Shown here piece by piece: positions 33,567-42,394 of a stretch of 64,000 nucleotides of DNA. Made by a program: the position numbers and the translations under genes. Numbering within the stretch: position 1 is the first letter of the stretch; each line of letters begins with the position of its first letter. The DNA comes from Amycolatopsis sp. CA-128772. Its GTDB lineage: Bacteria; Actinomycetota; Actinomycetes; Mycobacteriales; Pseudonocardiaceae. The notes beneath the pieces are model-generated. The model was given only the letters and a program-made list of their open reading frames with translations, ran no database searches and was not told the DNA's origin. Location: contig NZ_PPHG01000091.1 in NCBI RefSeq assembly GCF_002904295.1, forward strand, positions 50,408 through 114,407, given 5' to 3'.

Positions 33567-35575
33567 GCCCGTACCCGCACCTGCTGTCCCCGCTCGACCT
33601 CGGCTTCACGACGCTGCGCAACCGCGTCCTGATGGGGTCGATGCACACCGGCCTGGAGGACAAGGCCGCGCACTTCCCCGAGCTCGCCGAGTACTACGCC
33701 GAGCGCGCCCGCGGCGGCGTCGGCCTCATCGTGACCGGCGGCTTCGCGCCGAACCGCACCGGCTGGCTGCTGCCGCTCGCCTCCAAGCTGACGACGTCCG
33801 CCGAGGCAAAGGAACACCGGCAGCTCACCAAGCCGGTGCACGACGCCGGCGGCAAGATCGCGCTGCAGGTCCTGCACGCGGGCCGGTACGCCTACCACCC
33901 GCTGAGCGTGTCGGCGTCGAGCAGCAAGGCGCCGATCAACCCGTTCCGGCCGCGCGCGCTGACCGGCTACGGCGTGCGTCAGCAGATCCGTGCCTTCGCC
34001 GACTGCGCCGCTCTCGCGCGCGAAGCGGGCTACGACGGCGTCGAGATTATGGGCTCCGAGGGCTACCTGATCAACCAGTTCCTGGCCGAGCGCACCAACA
34101 AGCGCACCGACGCCTGGGGCGGCACGCCGGAGAAGCGCCGCCGGTTCGCCGTCGAGATCGTCAAGCGCACCAGGGAAAAGGCCGGCGATGACTTCATCAT
34201 CATCTACCGGCTGTCGATGCTCGACCTCGTGCCGGGCGGCCAGCGCTGGGAGGACGTCGTCGCGCTCGCGAAGGAGGTCGAGGCCGCCGGCGCGACGATC
34301 ATCAACACCGGCATCGGCTGGCACGAGGCCCGCGTGCCGACGATCGTGACGTCGGTGCCGCGCGCCGCGTTCACCTGGGTGACCGGGAAGCTCAAACCGC
34401 ACGTGGGCATCCCGGTCGTCACCTCGAACCGGATCAACATGCCGCAGGTCGCCGAGGAAGCGCTGAGCAGCGGCGACGCCGACCTCGTGTCGATGGCGCG
34501 GCCGTTCCTCGCCGATCCCGAGTGGATCCGCAAGGCCGAGACCGGCCGCGAGGACGAGATCAACACCTGCATCGCCTGCAACCAGGCGTGCCTCGACCAC
34601 GCCTTCAAGCGCAAGCTCGTGTCCTGCATGGTCAACCCGCGCGCCGGCCACGAAACGACGTTGACGCTCGCCCCGACGCGGCGGTCGAAGCACGTCGCCG
34701 TCGTCGGCGCGGGGCCCGCGGGCCTCTCCGCCGCCACCGCGCTGGCCGAACGCGGGCACAGCGTCGAGCTGTTCGAAGCCGACGACGAGATCGGCGGCCA
34801 GTTCGGCATCGCGCGGAAGATCCCCGGCAAGGAGGAGTTCGCCGAGACCATCCGCTACTACCGGCGGCGCCTCGAAGTCACCGGCGTGAAGCTGCACCTC
34901 GGAACGCGCGCGAAAGCCGGCGACCTGGCCGGCTTCGACGAGGTCGTGCTGGCCACCGGCGTCGCGCCGCGGGTGCCGTCGCTGCCCGGGATCGACCACC
35001 CGAAGGTGCTGTCCTACGTCGACGTCGTCAAGCACGGCAAGGCGGTCGGCGAGCGGGTCGCGGTGATCGGGGCCGGCGGCATCGGCGTCGACGTCAGCGA
35101 GTTCCTGACGCACACCGCGTCCCCGGCGCTGGACCGCGCCGCGTGGATGGCCGAATGGGGTGTCACCGACCCGGAACAGGCGGCGGGCGGACTCGGCACG
35201 CCGAAGCCCGAGCCGTCGCCGCGGCAGGTGTACCTGCTGCAGCGCAAGAAATCCGGGATCGGTTCCGGGCTCGGCAAGACGTCGGGCTGGGTGCACCGGG
35301 CCGCGCTCAAGGCGAAGAAGGTCGAACAGCTCACCGGCGTGACCTACGAGCGGATCGACGACGACGGCCTGCACATCACCGTCGACGGCACCCCGCGGCT
35401 CCTCGAGGTCGACACGATCGTCGTCTGCGCCGGTCAGGAACCCGTGCGGGACCTCGCCGGCGAACTCCGTGCGACGGGGCTGCCGGTGCACCTGATCGGC
35501 GGCGCGGACGTCGCCGCCGAACTCGACGCGAAACGCGCCATCGACCAGGGAACGAGGCTCGCCGCCGCGCTGTAG
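33563..35575 (+). CDS. NADPH-dependent 2,4-dienoyl-CoA reductase-like flavoprotein
   Basis: 670 residues. An Old-Yellow-Enzyme-like FMN barrel (1-350) is followed by a 4Fe-4S segment CIACNQACLDHAFKRKLVSC and an FAD/NAD(P) half with VVGAGPAGLSAATALAERG and AVIGAGGIGVDVSEF. This order is that of FadH/2,4-dienoyl-CoA reductase, used in oxidation of unsaturated fatty acids; related enoate reductases share it. Start ATG 33563 is coupled to the PadR gene. A copy of the dispersed GC-rich repeat lies 27 bp after the stop. Confidence 0.9.
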   Translation: MSPYPHLLSPLDLGFTTLRNRVLMGSMHTGLEDKAAHFPELAEYYAERARGGVGLIVTGGFAPNRTGWLLPLASKLTTSAEAKEHRQLTKPVHDAGGKIALQVLHAGRYAYHPLSVSASSSKAPINPFRPRALTGYGVRQQIRAFADCAALAREAGYDGVEIMGSEGYLINQFLAERTNKRTDAWGGTPEKRRRFAVEIVKRTREKAGDDFIIIYRLSMLDLVPGGQRWEDVVALAKEVEAAGATIINTGIGWHEARVPTIVTSVPRAAFTWVTGKLKPHVGIPVVTSNRINMPQVAEEALSSGDADLVSMARPFLADPEWIRKAETGREDEINTCIACNQACLDHAFKRKLVSCMVNPRAGHETTLTLAPTRRSKHVAVVGAGPAGLSAATALAERGHSVELFEADDEIGGQFGIARKIPGKEEFAETIRYYRRRLEVTGVKLHLGTRAKAGDLAGFDEVVLATGVAPRVPSLPGIDHPKVLSYVDVVKHGKAVGERVAVIGAGGIGVDVSEFLTHTASPALDRAAWMAEWGVTDPEQAAGGLGTPKPEPSPRQVYLLQRKKSGIGSGLGKTSGWVHRAALKAKKVEQLTGVTYERIDDDGLHITVDGTPRLLEVDTIVVCAGQEPVRDLAGELRATGLPVHLIGGADVAAELDAKRAIDQGTRLAAAL

Positions 35576-35601
35576 CCCGATATGCGTCCGGCACACACCT
35601 T

Positions 35602-35650
35602 CTTTTCGGGGGTCCGGGTGGCGGAGCCCCCGGCTCGGGGCGCAGACCCG
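35602..35650 (+). repeat. Dispersed GC-rich repeat, copy A
   Basis: CTTTTCGGGGGTCCGGGTGG followed by CGGAGCCCCCGGCTCGGGGC and GCAGACCC. It matches copies at 5009-5066 (inverted) and 57051-57103. It lies between the reductase stop and tyrA. Confidence 0.8.
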
Positions 35651-35673
35651 CTTGTTACTGGCAGGATGAACCC

Positions 35674-36642
35674 GTGCGAGACGTATGCGTGATCGGGCTC
35701 GGGCTGATCGGCGGGTCGCTGCTGCGCGCGGCGGCCGCCAGCGGCCGCACGGCGTGGGGTGCCGCGGTATCCGAAGTGGACGCCGACGCGGCGAGCAGAG
35801 CGGGCTACGACGTCACGACCGACGTCGAAGCGGCCCTGCACCGGGCCGCGGCCGAGGACGCGATGGTCGTGCTCGCCGTGCCGCTCCCGGCCGTCGAGGA
35901 CCTGCTGCGCCTGGTCTCCCAGCACGCGTCGCACGGCCTGCTCACCGACGTGACCAGCGTGAAAGCGCCGGTGCTGGACGCGGTCCGCCGCCGCGTGCCG
36001 TACACGCGGTACGTCGGCGGGCACCCGATGGCCGGCACGTCGAACTCCGGCTGGCTGGCCGGCGACGCCACGCTGTTCCAGGGCGCCGCGTGGGTGGTCG
36101 CCGTGGAGGAGGACACCGACCTCGACGCCTGGGCCGAGGTGGCGAAGTTCGTACTGGACGTCGGCGCGCACGTGGTGCCGCTGCCCGCGGAGTCGCACGA
36201 CGAGGCCGTCGCCCGGATTTCGCACCTGCCGCACCTGTTCGCGGCGATCCTGGCCACGATCGGCGCGCAGGGCGGCCCGCTGGCGATGTCGCTGGCGGCC
36301 GGGTCCTACCGCGACGGCACGCGCGTCGCGGGCTCGAACCCGCAGCTCGTCCGCGCGATGACCGAAGGCAACCGCGACGCGCTGCTGCCGATCGTCGACG
36401 AGGCCCTCGGCCGGCTCGGCGCGGCCCGCGGCTCGCTGGCGTCGACCGGCGGCCTCGCGGCGACGATCAACGCCGGGTACGAAGGCGCGCAAGCCCTTGC
36501 GGCCGGCCTCGACGCCGAACGGGCCGGGGTCCGGATCAGCCTGTCCGCGCCGGACGCCCGGCAGGGCCTGATCGCGCTCGGCGAGCGCGGCGGCCGGATC
36601 ACCGGGCTGTCCGACGGGATTGCCACCGGCGAGGTCCAGTAG
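35674..36642 (+). CDS. tyrA: Prephenate dehydrogenase
   Basis: 322 residues; NAD(P)-dependent oxidation of prephenate (or arogenate) in tyrosine biosynthesis. The N-terminal Rossmann motif is VIGLGLIGGSLL. Substrate-site motifs are TDVTSVKAPVL, GGHPMAGTSNSG and AESHDEAVARISHLPH, all typical of TyrA. GTG 35674 has GCAGGA upstream. A stand-alone gene, ending exactly where the convergent antitoxin-like gene ends. No ACT domain is visible. Confidence 0.93.
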   Translation: MRDVCVIGLGLIGGSLLRAAAASGRTAWGAAVSEVDADAASRAGYDVTTDVEAALHRAAAEDAMVVLAVPLPAVEDLLRLVSQHASHGLLTDVTSVKAPVLDAVRRRVPYTRYVGGHPMAGTSNSGWLAGDATLFQGAAWVVAVEEDTDLDAWAEVAKFVLDVGAHVVPLPAESHDEAVARISHLPHLFAAILATIGAQGGPLAMSLAAGSYRDGTRVAGSNPQLVRAMTEGNRDALLPIVDEALGRLGAARGSLASTGGLAATINAGYEGAQALAAGLDAERAGVRISLSAPDARQGLIALGERGGRITGLSDGIATGEVQ

Positions 36643-36840
36643 CTACCGATCGGGCGTGTCGTCGAACTTGTTGAGGAAGTCCTTCGCCTTCTCGACACCG
36701 GTGTCGATCTGGCTGTCGTGCCCGGTGAACTTCGACTTCGCGAAGTCAGCGGCTTTGTCGAGGCCATCCTCGATCTTGTCGTTGTGCTCGCGCAGGGCCT
36801 CTTCGGCCTTGCCCTTCAACGCTTCGAAGTCGATTCCCAT
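36643..36840 (-). CDS. Rv0909/MT0933-like antitoxin-family small protein
   Basis: 65 residues from ATG 36840. Helical and highly charged (KGKAEEALREHNDKIEDGLD, then VEKAKDFLNKF), matching the MT0933 antitoxin family, of which Rv0909 neutralises the SRPBCC-fold toxin Rv0910 in M. tuberculosis (family knowledge). No toxin gene adjoins it; an SRPBCC gene lies 2 kb away at 38901 on the other strand. It is 23 bp downstream of the FUSC gene and may share its transcript. A general stress role is also possible. Confidence 0.75.
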   Translation of the reverse strand: MGIDFEALKGKAEEALREHNDKIEDGLDKAADFAKSKFTGHDSQIDTGVEKAKDFLNKFDDTPDR

Positions 36841-36863
36841 GGGTGCATTGAACAGCACGCCCG

Positions 36864-38831
36864 TCACGTGCGCCGGTGGTACGGCAGGAACCGCCGGACG
36901 AGCCGCAGCGGCGCGCGTTCGGCGAGGTCGGGGCCGCGGACGGCGTCGAACGCCGACTCCAGCTGGTCGACCACGCCGGCCAGCTGCTCCGCGTCCGGCA
37001 AGGGCACCGACCGCGGCTCGCGCTGCTCCCGGACCGCCGCGGCGAGTTCGCCGAGGGCCGCCGTGAGCAGCTCGACGTCGGCCGGAGCCGGCGGCGGCAC
37101 GCCCCGCCCGATCGTCACGCCGACCTCGGTGACGGCGTCCGCGACGCGCTCCTGCGCGGCGATCACCGGCCACCACGCCACCGCCTGGCGGCCGTTCGCG
37201 GACGGCTCGACGACGACCTGCTGGAACGCCGTCCGCAGGTCGGCCAGGGCCCGGTAGGCGCCGCGCCGGGCCCGCGACCGCGCCAGCCGCGCCTCCCCGC
37301 CGGACGCCTCCACCAGCGCGTGCGAGACGTACTTCGCGACCGCGTCCAGCCCGTCGGCGAGCCGGCCGCCGACCTGGGGCCGCCGGCTGCCCGGCCACAG
37401 CAGGTAGCCGAAGACGAGCACGATCACGCAGCCCAGCGCGGTGTCGACCAGCCGCGCCACGACGACGTTCCAGCTGCCGGTATTCGCCAGGTCCATCTGC
37501 AGGATGATCAGGGGCGTCACGAACGCGCTGAGGATGCCGTAGTTGCGCACCTTCCCGACCGCGACCCCGCCGGCGAAGATCGCGATCAGCGCGACCAGCA
37601 GCCACCCGTGCCCGCCGGCGGCGAGCACCACGGCCCCGATGCCGACGCCGGCGAGCGTGCCGATCCCGCGCAGCACCGCGCGGCCGAACACCGAGCCGAA
37701 GTCGGGCTTGAGCACGATCCCGACGGTCAGGGTGATCCAGTAGGACCGCTCGAACGGCACCAGCAGGCCGACGACCTCGGCGATCGCGACGCACAGGGTC
37801 AGCCGCAGGGCAGCGATCCAGGTCAGCGGACCGGACGCGAGCGAGCCGGCCCACGTCCGCAGGCGCCGGTACCACGGCGTCGGCTCGCGGCGCTTGCGGT
37901 CGTCGCCCTTGCCGATCCGGACGAGCCCCGCGTAGAGCGCGGCGAGCAGCGGATCGCCGTCGTCGGACGGCACCGGCGGCGGTTCCGGCAGCGGCTGGCT
38001 GGCCAGCACCGACGCGGACAGCGCGACGAAGTGGTCGATGACCGCCTGGGGCGGGCGGCGGCCGGCGTTGACCATGGCCACCGACGCTTCGACCGCCGGG
38101 GTGGTCGCCGAAAGCAGGTTGAGCAGGTGCCGGTAGGCGGCGTCGCGGCCGGACAGCCACGAGCGCGCGGTGAGCAGCTGGTCGTAGGCGGTGTTCATGG
38201 CCGTGGTCAGCCGGTGCCGGGCCACCCGCGAGACGGGCTCGTCGGTCGCCGAGAGCATCGCGGCCAGCTCGACGTAGACGTGCGCGACGGCGCTGCGCTC
38301 GGGGCTGGTCGCCCGGACCGTCCACGTCACGAGCGCGACCAGGAAGCTCCAGGCGGCGCCGAGGCAGAAGAAGCCGAAGAGGACTTCGACGCGCACGCCG
38401 GTCGCGTGCTGCCCGGTGCCGAGCACGCAGAACACGAACATCTGCAGCCCGGCGACGGAGGCGTTGCTGCCGGCCGCGCTGATCAGCGCCGAGACCGCGG
38501 CGACCAGGATCACCGCGGGCACGGACAGCGCCGGGGTGCCGCCGGTGAGCAGGCCGACGAGGTAGCCGGCGGTCGCGGCCAGCGTCGCCCCGCCCAGCCG
38601 GCGGGCGCGGTAGCGGTACGGGCCGGCCGATTCGGACAGCACGGCGGGGAGCGCGCCGGTGGAGATCAGCGCGCCGACGGCGATGTCCCCCGCCGCGTAC
38701 GCCACGCCGAGCGGGACGGCCAGCGCGAAGACGGCGCGGGCGACCATGTTCCACGGCACCGGGACCGGCTTGCTGCGGAGCAGCTGGACGAGCCAGTGCG
38801 GCGCGGCGAGGTCGGGACGCGGCGTGCTCAC
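36864..38831 (-). CDS. FUSC-family membrane protein (aromatic-acid-exporter-like)
   Basis: 655 residues from GTG 38831. Two membrane blocks: about residues 30-170 (VFALAVPLGVAYAAGDIA, VILVAAVSALISAAG) and about 340-490 (LTLCVAIAEVVGLLVPFERSYWI, LVALIAIFAGGVAVG). Each is followed by a soluble helical region, the standard FUSC layout. PFERSYWITLTVGIVLKPDFGS is the family signature. Probably an efflux component for small organic acids (family knowledge). It diverges from the SRPBCC gene. Confidence 0.85.
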   Translation of the reverse strand: MSTPRPDLAAPHWLVQLLRSKPVPVPWNMVARAVFALAVPLGVAYAAGDIAVGALISTGALPAVLSESAGPYRYRARRLGGATLAATAGYLVGLLTGGTPALSVPAVILVAAVSALISAAGSNASVAGLQMFVFCVLGTGQHATGVRVEVLFGFFCLGAAWSFLVALVTWTVRATSPERSAVAHVYVELAAMLSATDEPVSRVARHRLTTAMNTAYDQLLTARSWLSGRDAAYRHLLNLLSATTPAVEASVAMVNAGRRPPQAVIDHFVALSASVLASQPLPEPPPVPSDDGDPLLAALYAGLVRIGKGDDRKRREPTPWYRRLRTWAGSLASGPLTWIAALRLTLCVAIAEVVGLLVPFERSYWITLTVGIVLKPDFGSVFGRAVLRGIGTLAGVGIGAVVLAAGGHGWLLVALIAIFAGGVAVGKVRNYGILSAFVTPLIILQMDLANTGSWNVVVARLVDTALGCVIVLVFGYLLWPGSRRPQVGGRLADGLDAVAKYVSHALVEASGGEARLARSRARRGAYRALADLRTAFQQVVVEPSANGRQAVAWWPVIAAQERVADAVTEVGVTIGRGVPPPAPADVELLTAALGELAAAVREQREPRSVPLPDAEQLAGVVDQLESAFDAVRGPDLAERAPLRLVRRFLPYHRRT

Positions 38832-38900
38832 CGGTTCATCTTGACCTACGCTGCGCGAGACGATTAATTATCAGTCTGTCAACAACGCGGGAGGTTCCGG

Positions 38901-39350
38901 GTGGGCCGCAAGTACTCCTTCGAGGTCAACCGCACGAGCACGGCGTCGCCGTCGGCGCTGTTCGCGCTCGAAGCGGACGGCCCGCGCTGGGCGGAGTGGG
39001 GAAAGCCACTCATCGTCCAGGCCCGCTGGGCGCGGCGGGGCACCGAGGACCCGGACGGCGTCGGCGCGGTCCGGGAGGTCGGGCTGTGGCCGGTGCTGAT
39101 CCGCGAGGAGACGGTCGAGTACGAGCCGGGGCGCAAGCACGTCTACACGTTCTTCGGCGCGAATCCGATCAAGGACTACCGCGCCGAGGTGCTCTTCACG
39201 CCCGCGCCCGGCGGTGGGACGCACCTGCGGTGGACCGGGTCGTTCACCGAGCCGGTGCGCGGCAGCGGCCCGGTGCTGGCGGCGACGCTGCGCGCGGTGA
39301 TCCGGCTGTTCTCGGCGAAGCTGGTCAAGGCCGCCGAAACCGGGCGCTGA
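38901..39350 (+). CDS. SRPBCC-family protein
   Basis: 149-residue START/Bet v1-like domain, GTG start at 38901 with GGGAGG upstream. Family features: SPSALFALEADGPRWAEWGKPLI at the start, VEYEPGRKHVYTF in the sheet, THLRWTGSF, and a long C-terminal helix. Members bind hydrophobic ligands; Rv0910-type members act as toxins. The nearby Rv0909-like gene makes that comparison interesting, but the two are not in one operon. The 69-bp divergent gap has the only AT-rich patch nearby (ATTAATTAT). Confidence 0.8.
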   Translation: MGRKYSFEVNRTSTASPSALFALEADGPRWAEWGKPLIVQARWARRGTEDPDGVGAVREVGLWPVLIREETVEYEPGRKHVYTFFGANPIKDYRAEVLFTPAPGGGTHLRWTGSFTEPVRGSGPVLAATLRAVIRLFSAKLVKAAETGR

Positions 39351-39442
39351 CCTGGGTGGCTCCGGCCACACAAGATCGCCTCACGCAACTTCCCCGCCCT
39401 CCCCCGCGTCACCCTTTCGGGAGTACACGAAAGGGGGAAAGC

Positions 39443-40213
39443 GTGAGGAAGCGCTTGACAGCCGTGGTCGCCGCGGCGGCACTGGCACTGACCGCGTGTT
39501 CGGGCCACGAATCCGACCAGCGCGAGTTCGGCACCAGCCAGCCGAACCCGGCACCGCAGGGCGTGGGCCCCGGCGCGAAGACGGCCGGCCCGTACCCGTT
39601 CGGCACGGTCCAGCAGAAGGCGCCCGCGGTCCAGAACGGCCAGGTTGCCGCGGTCAAGCGGATCACCACCGACAAGCCGTACGTCTTCCTCACCATGGAC
39701 GACGGCGCGGTCAAGGACCCCGACGCGCTCAAGCTGATGCAGCAGAGCCCCACCCACCCGGTGCTGTTCCTGAACCAGAAGTACGTCCAGGGCCACGAGG
39801 CGTACTTCAAGCAGATCCTCGACGCCACCGGCGCCACCCTCGGCGACCACACGGTCGACCGCCCGAACCTCAAGGGCAAGCCGTTCGAGTTCCAGCGCAA
39901 GGAGATCTGCGACGACGCGGACGACTTCCAGCGCGGCCTCGGCATCCGCCCGGCCCTGTTCCGCCCACCGTTCGGCAACTACGACCAGAACACCCTGAAA
40001 GCCGCGGCGGCGTGCGGAATGCGCGCGGCGGTCCTGTGGACGGCCGCGGTCAACGACGGGCACGTCCAGTTCCAGGCCGGCGACAAGCTCAAGCCGGGCG
40101 ACATCGTGCTGATGCACTTCCGCAAGACGTTCAAAGAGGACTACACGGCGTTCGTGGAACAGGCCAAGAAGGACGGGCTGACTCCCGTCCCCCTGGCCGA
40201 TTTCCTCGGCTAA
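39443..40213 (+). CDS. Polysaccharide deacetylase-family lipoprotein
   Basis: 256 residues from GTG 39443 with AAGGGGG upstream. Lipoprotein signal ending LALTACSG. The NodB-like domain has VFLTMDDGAVKD (metal-binding Asp pair, TMDDG in place of TFDDG), GDHTVDRPNL in place of the usual HxxxH, and FRPPFGNYD. It probably trims acetyl groups from cell-wall glycans outside the cell, though the altered HxxxH leaves activity open. It overlaps the convergent gene by four bases. Confidence 0.85.
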   Translation: MRKRLTAVVAAAALALTACSGHESDQREFGTSQPNPAPQGVGPGAKTAGPYPFGTVQQKAPAVQNGQVAAVKRITTDKPYVFLTMDDGAVKDPDALKLMQQSPTHPVLFLNQKYVQGHEAYFKQILDATGATLGDHTVDRPNLKGKPFEFQRKEICDDADDFQRGLGIRPALFRPPFGNYDQNTLKAAAACGMRAAVLWTAAVNDGHVQFQAGDKLKPGDIVLMHFRKTFKEDYTAFVEQAKKDGLTPVPLADFLG

Positions 40214-40689
40214 AGCACCACCGTCGGCGTCACGACGGTCCGGCGGCACGACACGTCACCCAGGTGCACCAGGATCTGCGTCGTTCCTCGCGGCACGTTG
40301 TCCAGCACGAAGCGGCCGCCCTCGTCCGCCGTTGTGGAGGACGTGCCGTGCTCGGCTACGCGGACCTCCACGCCGTACTGGCCCGCCGGGACCAGCCAGC
40401 CGTCGATGCGGTGGAGCTTGCCCATCTTGGTCAGGTTGATCATCACCGTCAGGTCGCTGACCGTGAACGTGATCGTGCCGGTGCCGGTGCCGCGGACACC
40501 CGCCAGGTTGTCCAGGTGCTCCCAGCGGGCGACCTCCACGTCCAGGTCCTCCAGCGCGAGCGCGAACTGGACCCGCTGCACCAGGTCGCCCGGCGGCGGG
40601 TCCAGTTCGTCGAGGAAGCGGCCGATGTCGGCCAGCAGTACGTCGTCACCGAAGGAGGCTTGGCCCCCCGGCGCCCCGAGGTCGTTCAT
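40210..40689 (-). CDS. Hypothetical ECF-sigma partner protein with carboxypeptidase-regulatory-like C-terminus
   Basis: 159 residues from ATG 40689, overlapping the sigma gene stop as ATGA. No database-level identification. The N-terminal half is acidic and helical (DVLLADIGRFLDELDPPPGDL). The C-terminal half resembles a CarboxypepD_reg-like beta sandwich (TADEGGRFVLDNVPRGTTQIL). No membrane segment, so it is not a typical membrane anti-sigma factor. Strict coupling to the sigma gene suggests it modulates sigma activity (inference). Confidence 0.75.
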   Translation of the reverse strand: MNDLGAPGGQASFGDDVLLADIGRFLDELDPPPGDLVQRVQFALALEDLDVEVARWEHLDNLAGVRGTGTGTITFTVSDLTVMINLTKMGKLHRIDGWLVPAGQYGVEVRVAEHGTSSTTADEGGRFVLDNVPRGTTQILVHLGDVSCRRTVVTPTVVL

Positions 40690-41291
40690 CGGCTTCCCCC
40701 TTCACTGGTGAGGAGATCGCGCATCTGGTCGAGGCAGCGACCTCTGGTCGGGCCGACACTGCCGCGCGGCATGCGCAGCGCTTCGGCCACGAGCTGGTAC
40801 TCCGCGCGGCCCGCGAGCACGGTGAGCCGGAGCAGTTCCTGACAGCGGTGGGGCAGCCGGACGAAGGCGCGCCAGACCCGGCGGTCGCGGTCGGCGCGGA
40901 CGGCTTCGTCTTCGGGTGCCGGTTGGGTGCTCGGCATGGCTTCGGCGACCTCGTCGCTCAGCGGCACCGGCTGCATGCGGCGGCCGAACGGGTGGGTGGC
41001 CTCGCGGCGGGTGGTGGTGATCAGCCACGCGGCGAGCGCCTTCGGGTCGCGGAGCTTGCCGAGCTGGCTGAACAGCGCCAGCCACACGGTCTGGACCACG
41101 TCCTCGGCGACCGAGCGGTCGAGCCCGTTGGCCCGGGCGACGTGCCAGAGGAGCGGCGTCAGCTCGTCGACGAGGCGGGCCATCGCCCGGCGGTCGCCGT
41201 CGCGGGCGGCCTGCATGCACGCGGCGTGCAGCTCGGCGCCGGTCAGGCCTTCCCAGGGCGGATCTACCTCTGTGGTTTGCACGTCGGTCAC
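40686..41291 (-). CDS. ECF-type RNA polymerase sigma factor
   Basis: 201 residues from GTG 41291 (VTDVQTTEVDPP). Sigma region 2 is visible as MARLVDELTPLLWHVARANGLDRSVAEDVVQTVWLAL, and a region 4 helix-turn-helix as LPHRCQELLRLTVLAGRAEYQLVAEALRMPRGSVG. The Asp-Val-Val-Gln-Thr of region 2.2 is typical of ECF factors. It is the first gene of a two-gene unit with a soluble partner, and no classic anti-sigma gene follows. The 420-bp region upstream contains tandem hairpins. Confidence 0.9.
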   Translation of the reverse strand: MTDVQTTEVDPPWEGLTGAELHAACMQAARDGDRRAMARLVDELTPLLWHVARANGLDRSVAEDVVQTVWLALFSQLGKLRDPKALAAWLITTTRREATHPFGRRMQPVPLSDEVAEAMPSTQPAPEDEAVRADRDRRVWRAFVRLPHRCQELLRLTVLAGRAEYQLVAEALRMPRGSVGPTRGRCLDQMRDLLTSEGGSR

Positions 41292-41712
41292 CGTAGCTGC
41301 CCCTCTTCGGAAGAGTTCTCGAGTCGGCAATGGCAGTATCGCGGGTCCTTCGGGGGGAAGGAGCGTGCAGGTGGATCTCGGATACATCAAGTCACTTACT
41401 TCGTCGGTCGTGCCCTACCGGTCAACTGGCTGCAAGGGAGGTACCGGCCGACGCGGGCGGGCAGGCCCGCGCCGACCGATACTCCCCTCCCTCAAGGGCC
41501 CGCTCCCCAACGGGCCCCGCCGGATGTCCCCTCCCCCGAAAGGCCATCCGGCCGACGGTGTCCGGCAGCCCCCTCGGCTCCCGGCCACCGCGTTTCCTCG
41601 AACTCGACACCCCCTGTCGCGTTCTTTCGTGCGTGGCTGCTCCACAGGACGCAGTGGCCGGACCCCCAGATACACGATCCGGCGGATTTTTTTGAAGATC
41701 GACGCTGAGCGG
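41292..41712. other. 421-bp non-coding region upstream of the ECF sigma gene
   Basis: Frames here do not look like genes. Two GC-rich hairpins lie side by side: GGGCCCG/CGGGCCC (41496-41517) and GCCGGATG/CATCCGGC (41519-41552). A run of seven T at 41687-41693 is unusual for this genome. Confidence 0.5.
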
Positions 41713-42384
41713 CTAACTGATCACGGGGAGTGCATCGGCGAGGGTCTTCGCCCACCGCGCGTACCCGGCCGGCCCCGGGTGGAAGCGGTCGGATGCGAAG
41801 GCGCCGGGGTCGAGCAGGGCGGGGTCCATCGGCAGGTGCGTGACGCCGGGGAGCCGCGCGAGGGCGGCGGCCGCGGTGTCGAGCGCCGTCGACCGCGCGG
41901 ACAGGACGTCCCGCAGCGGCCGGGGCAGCGCGGGGAACCGGGACATCGGCGGCACGCCGGCCAGCAGGACGTCCACCGGGCCGAGCCGCCGGCGCAGGTC
42001 GAGCACCAGCGCCAGCAGGTCACGCCGGTAGCCCGCGGCCGTCCGGAACTCGATCGTGTCGTTGACGCCGAGGGCGATCACGACCAGGTCGGCCGGCGCG
42101 ACCAGCGGGACGAGCTCGGCGCGGACCGTCCGGGCGTTGGCGCCGGTCCGGCCGGCCGCCTGCCAGCGCACCGCCCGGCCGCCGCGGGCCAGCTCGCGGG
42201 CGAGGCAGCCGGTGAGCGCTTCCTCGTGGTCGGCCGCGCCGACGCCGTCCACTGTGGATTCGCCGAGCACGGCCAGCCGGAAGGGCTCGCCGGCGCCCGG
42301 CACGAGCCCTTCGGTGGGGCCGGCCGCGCCCGGGAGCCGCGGGGTCGTCCGCTTGACGTACAGCGCTTGAGCCAGGATCACCAT
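41713..42384 (-). CDS. SGNH/GDSL-family hydrolase
   Basis: 223 residues from ATG 42384. Block I is AVLGESTVDGVG (nucleophile Ser, here GES in place of GDS), block III VIALGVNDTIEF (Asn), and block V SDRFHPGPAGY (Asp-His). Likely an esterase or lysophospholipase; substrate unknown. It is the second gene of a probable minus-strand pair with the NAD(P)-binding protein gene, 10 bp downstream of its stop. A TCCACTGTGGA motif lies inside the coding region (42248-42258). Confidence 0.88.
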   Translation of the reverse strand: MVILAQALYVKRTTPRLPGAAGPTEGLVPGAGEPFRLAVLGESTVDGVGAADHEEALTGCLARELARGGRAVRWQAAGRTGANARTVRAELVPLVAPADLVVIALGVNDTIEFRTAAGYRRDLLALVLDLRRRLGPVDVLLAGVPPMSRFPALPRPLRDVLSARSTALDTAAAALARLPGVTHLPMDPALLDPGAFASDRFHPGPAGYARWAKTLADALPVIS

Positions 42385-42394
42385 GGGTTCGAAG

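Noticed and set aside
41330..41695. 121-codon plus frame in the sigma upstream region
   Set aside because: Composition and lack of motifs fit non-coding DNA.
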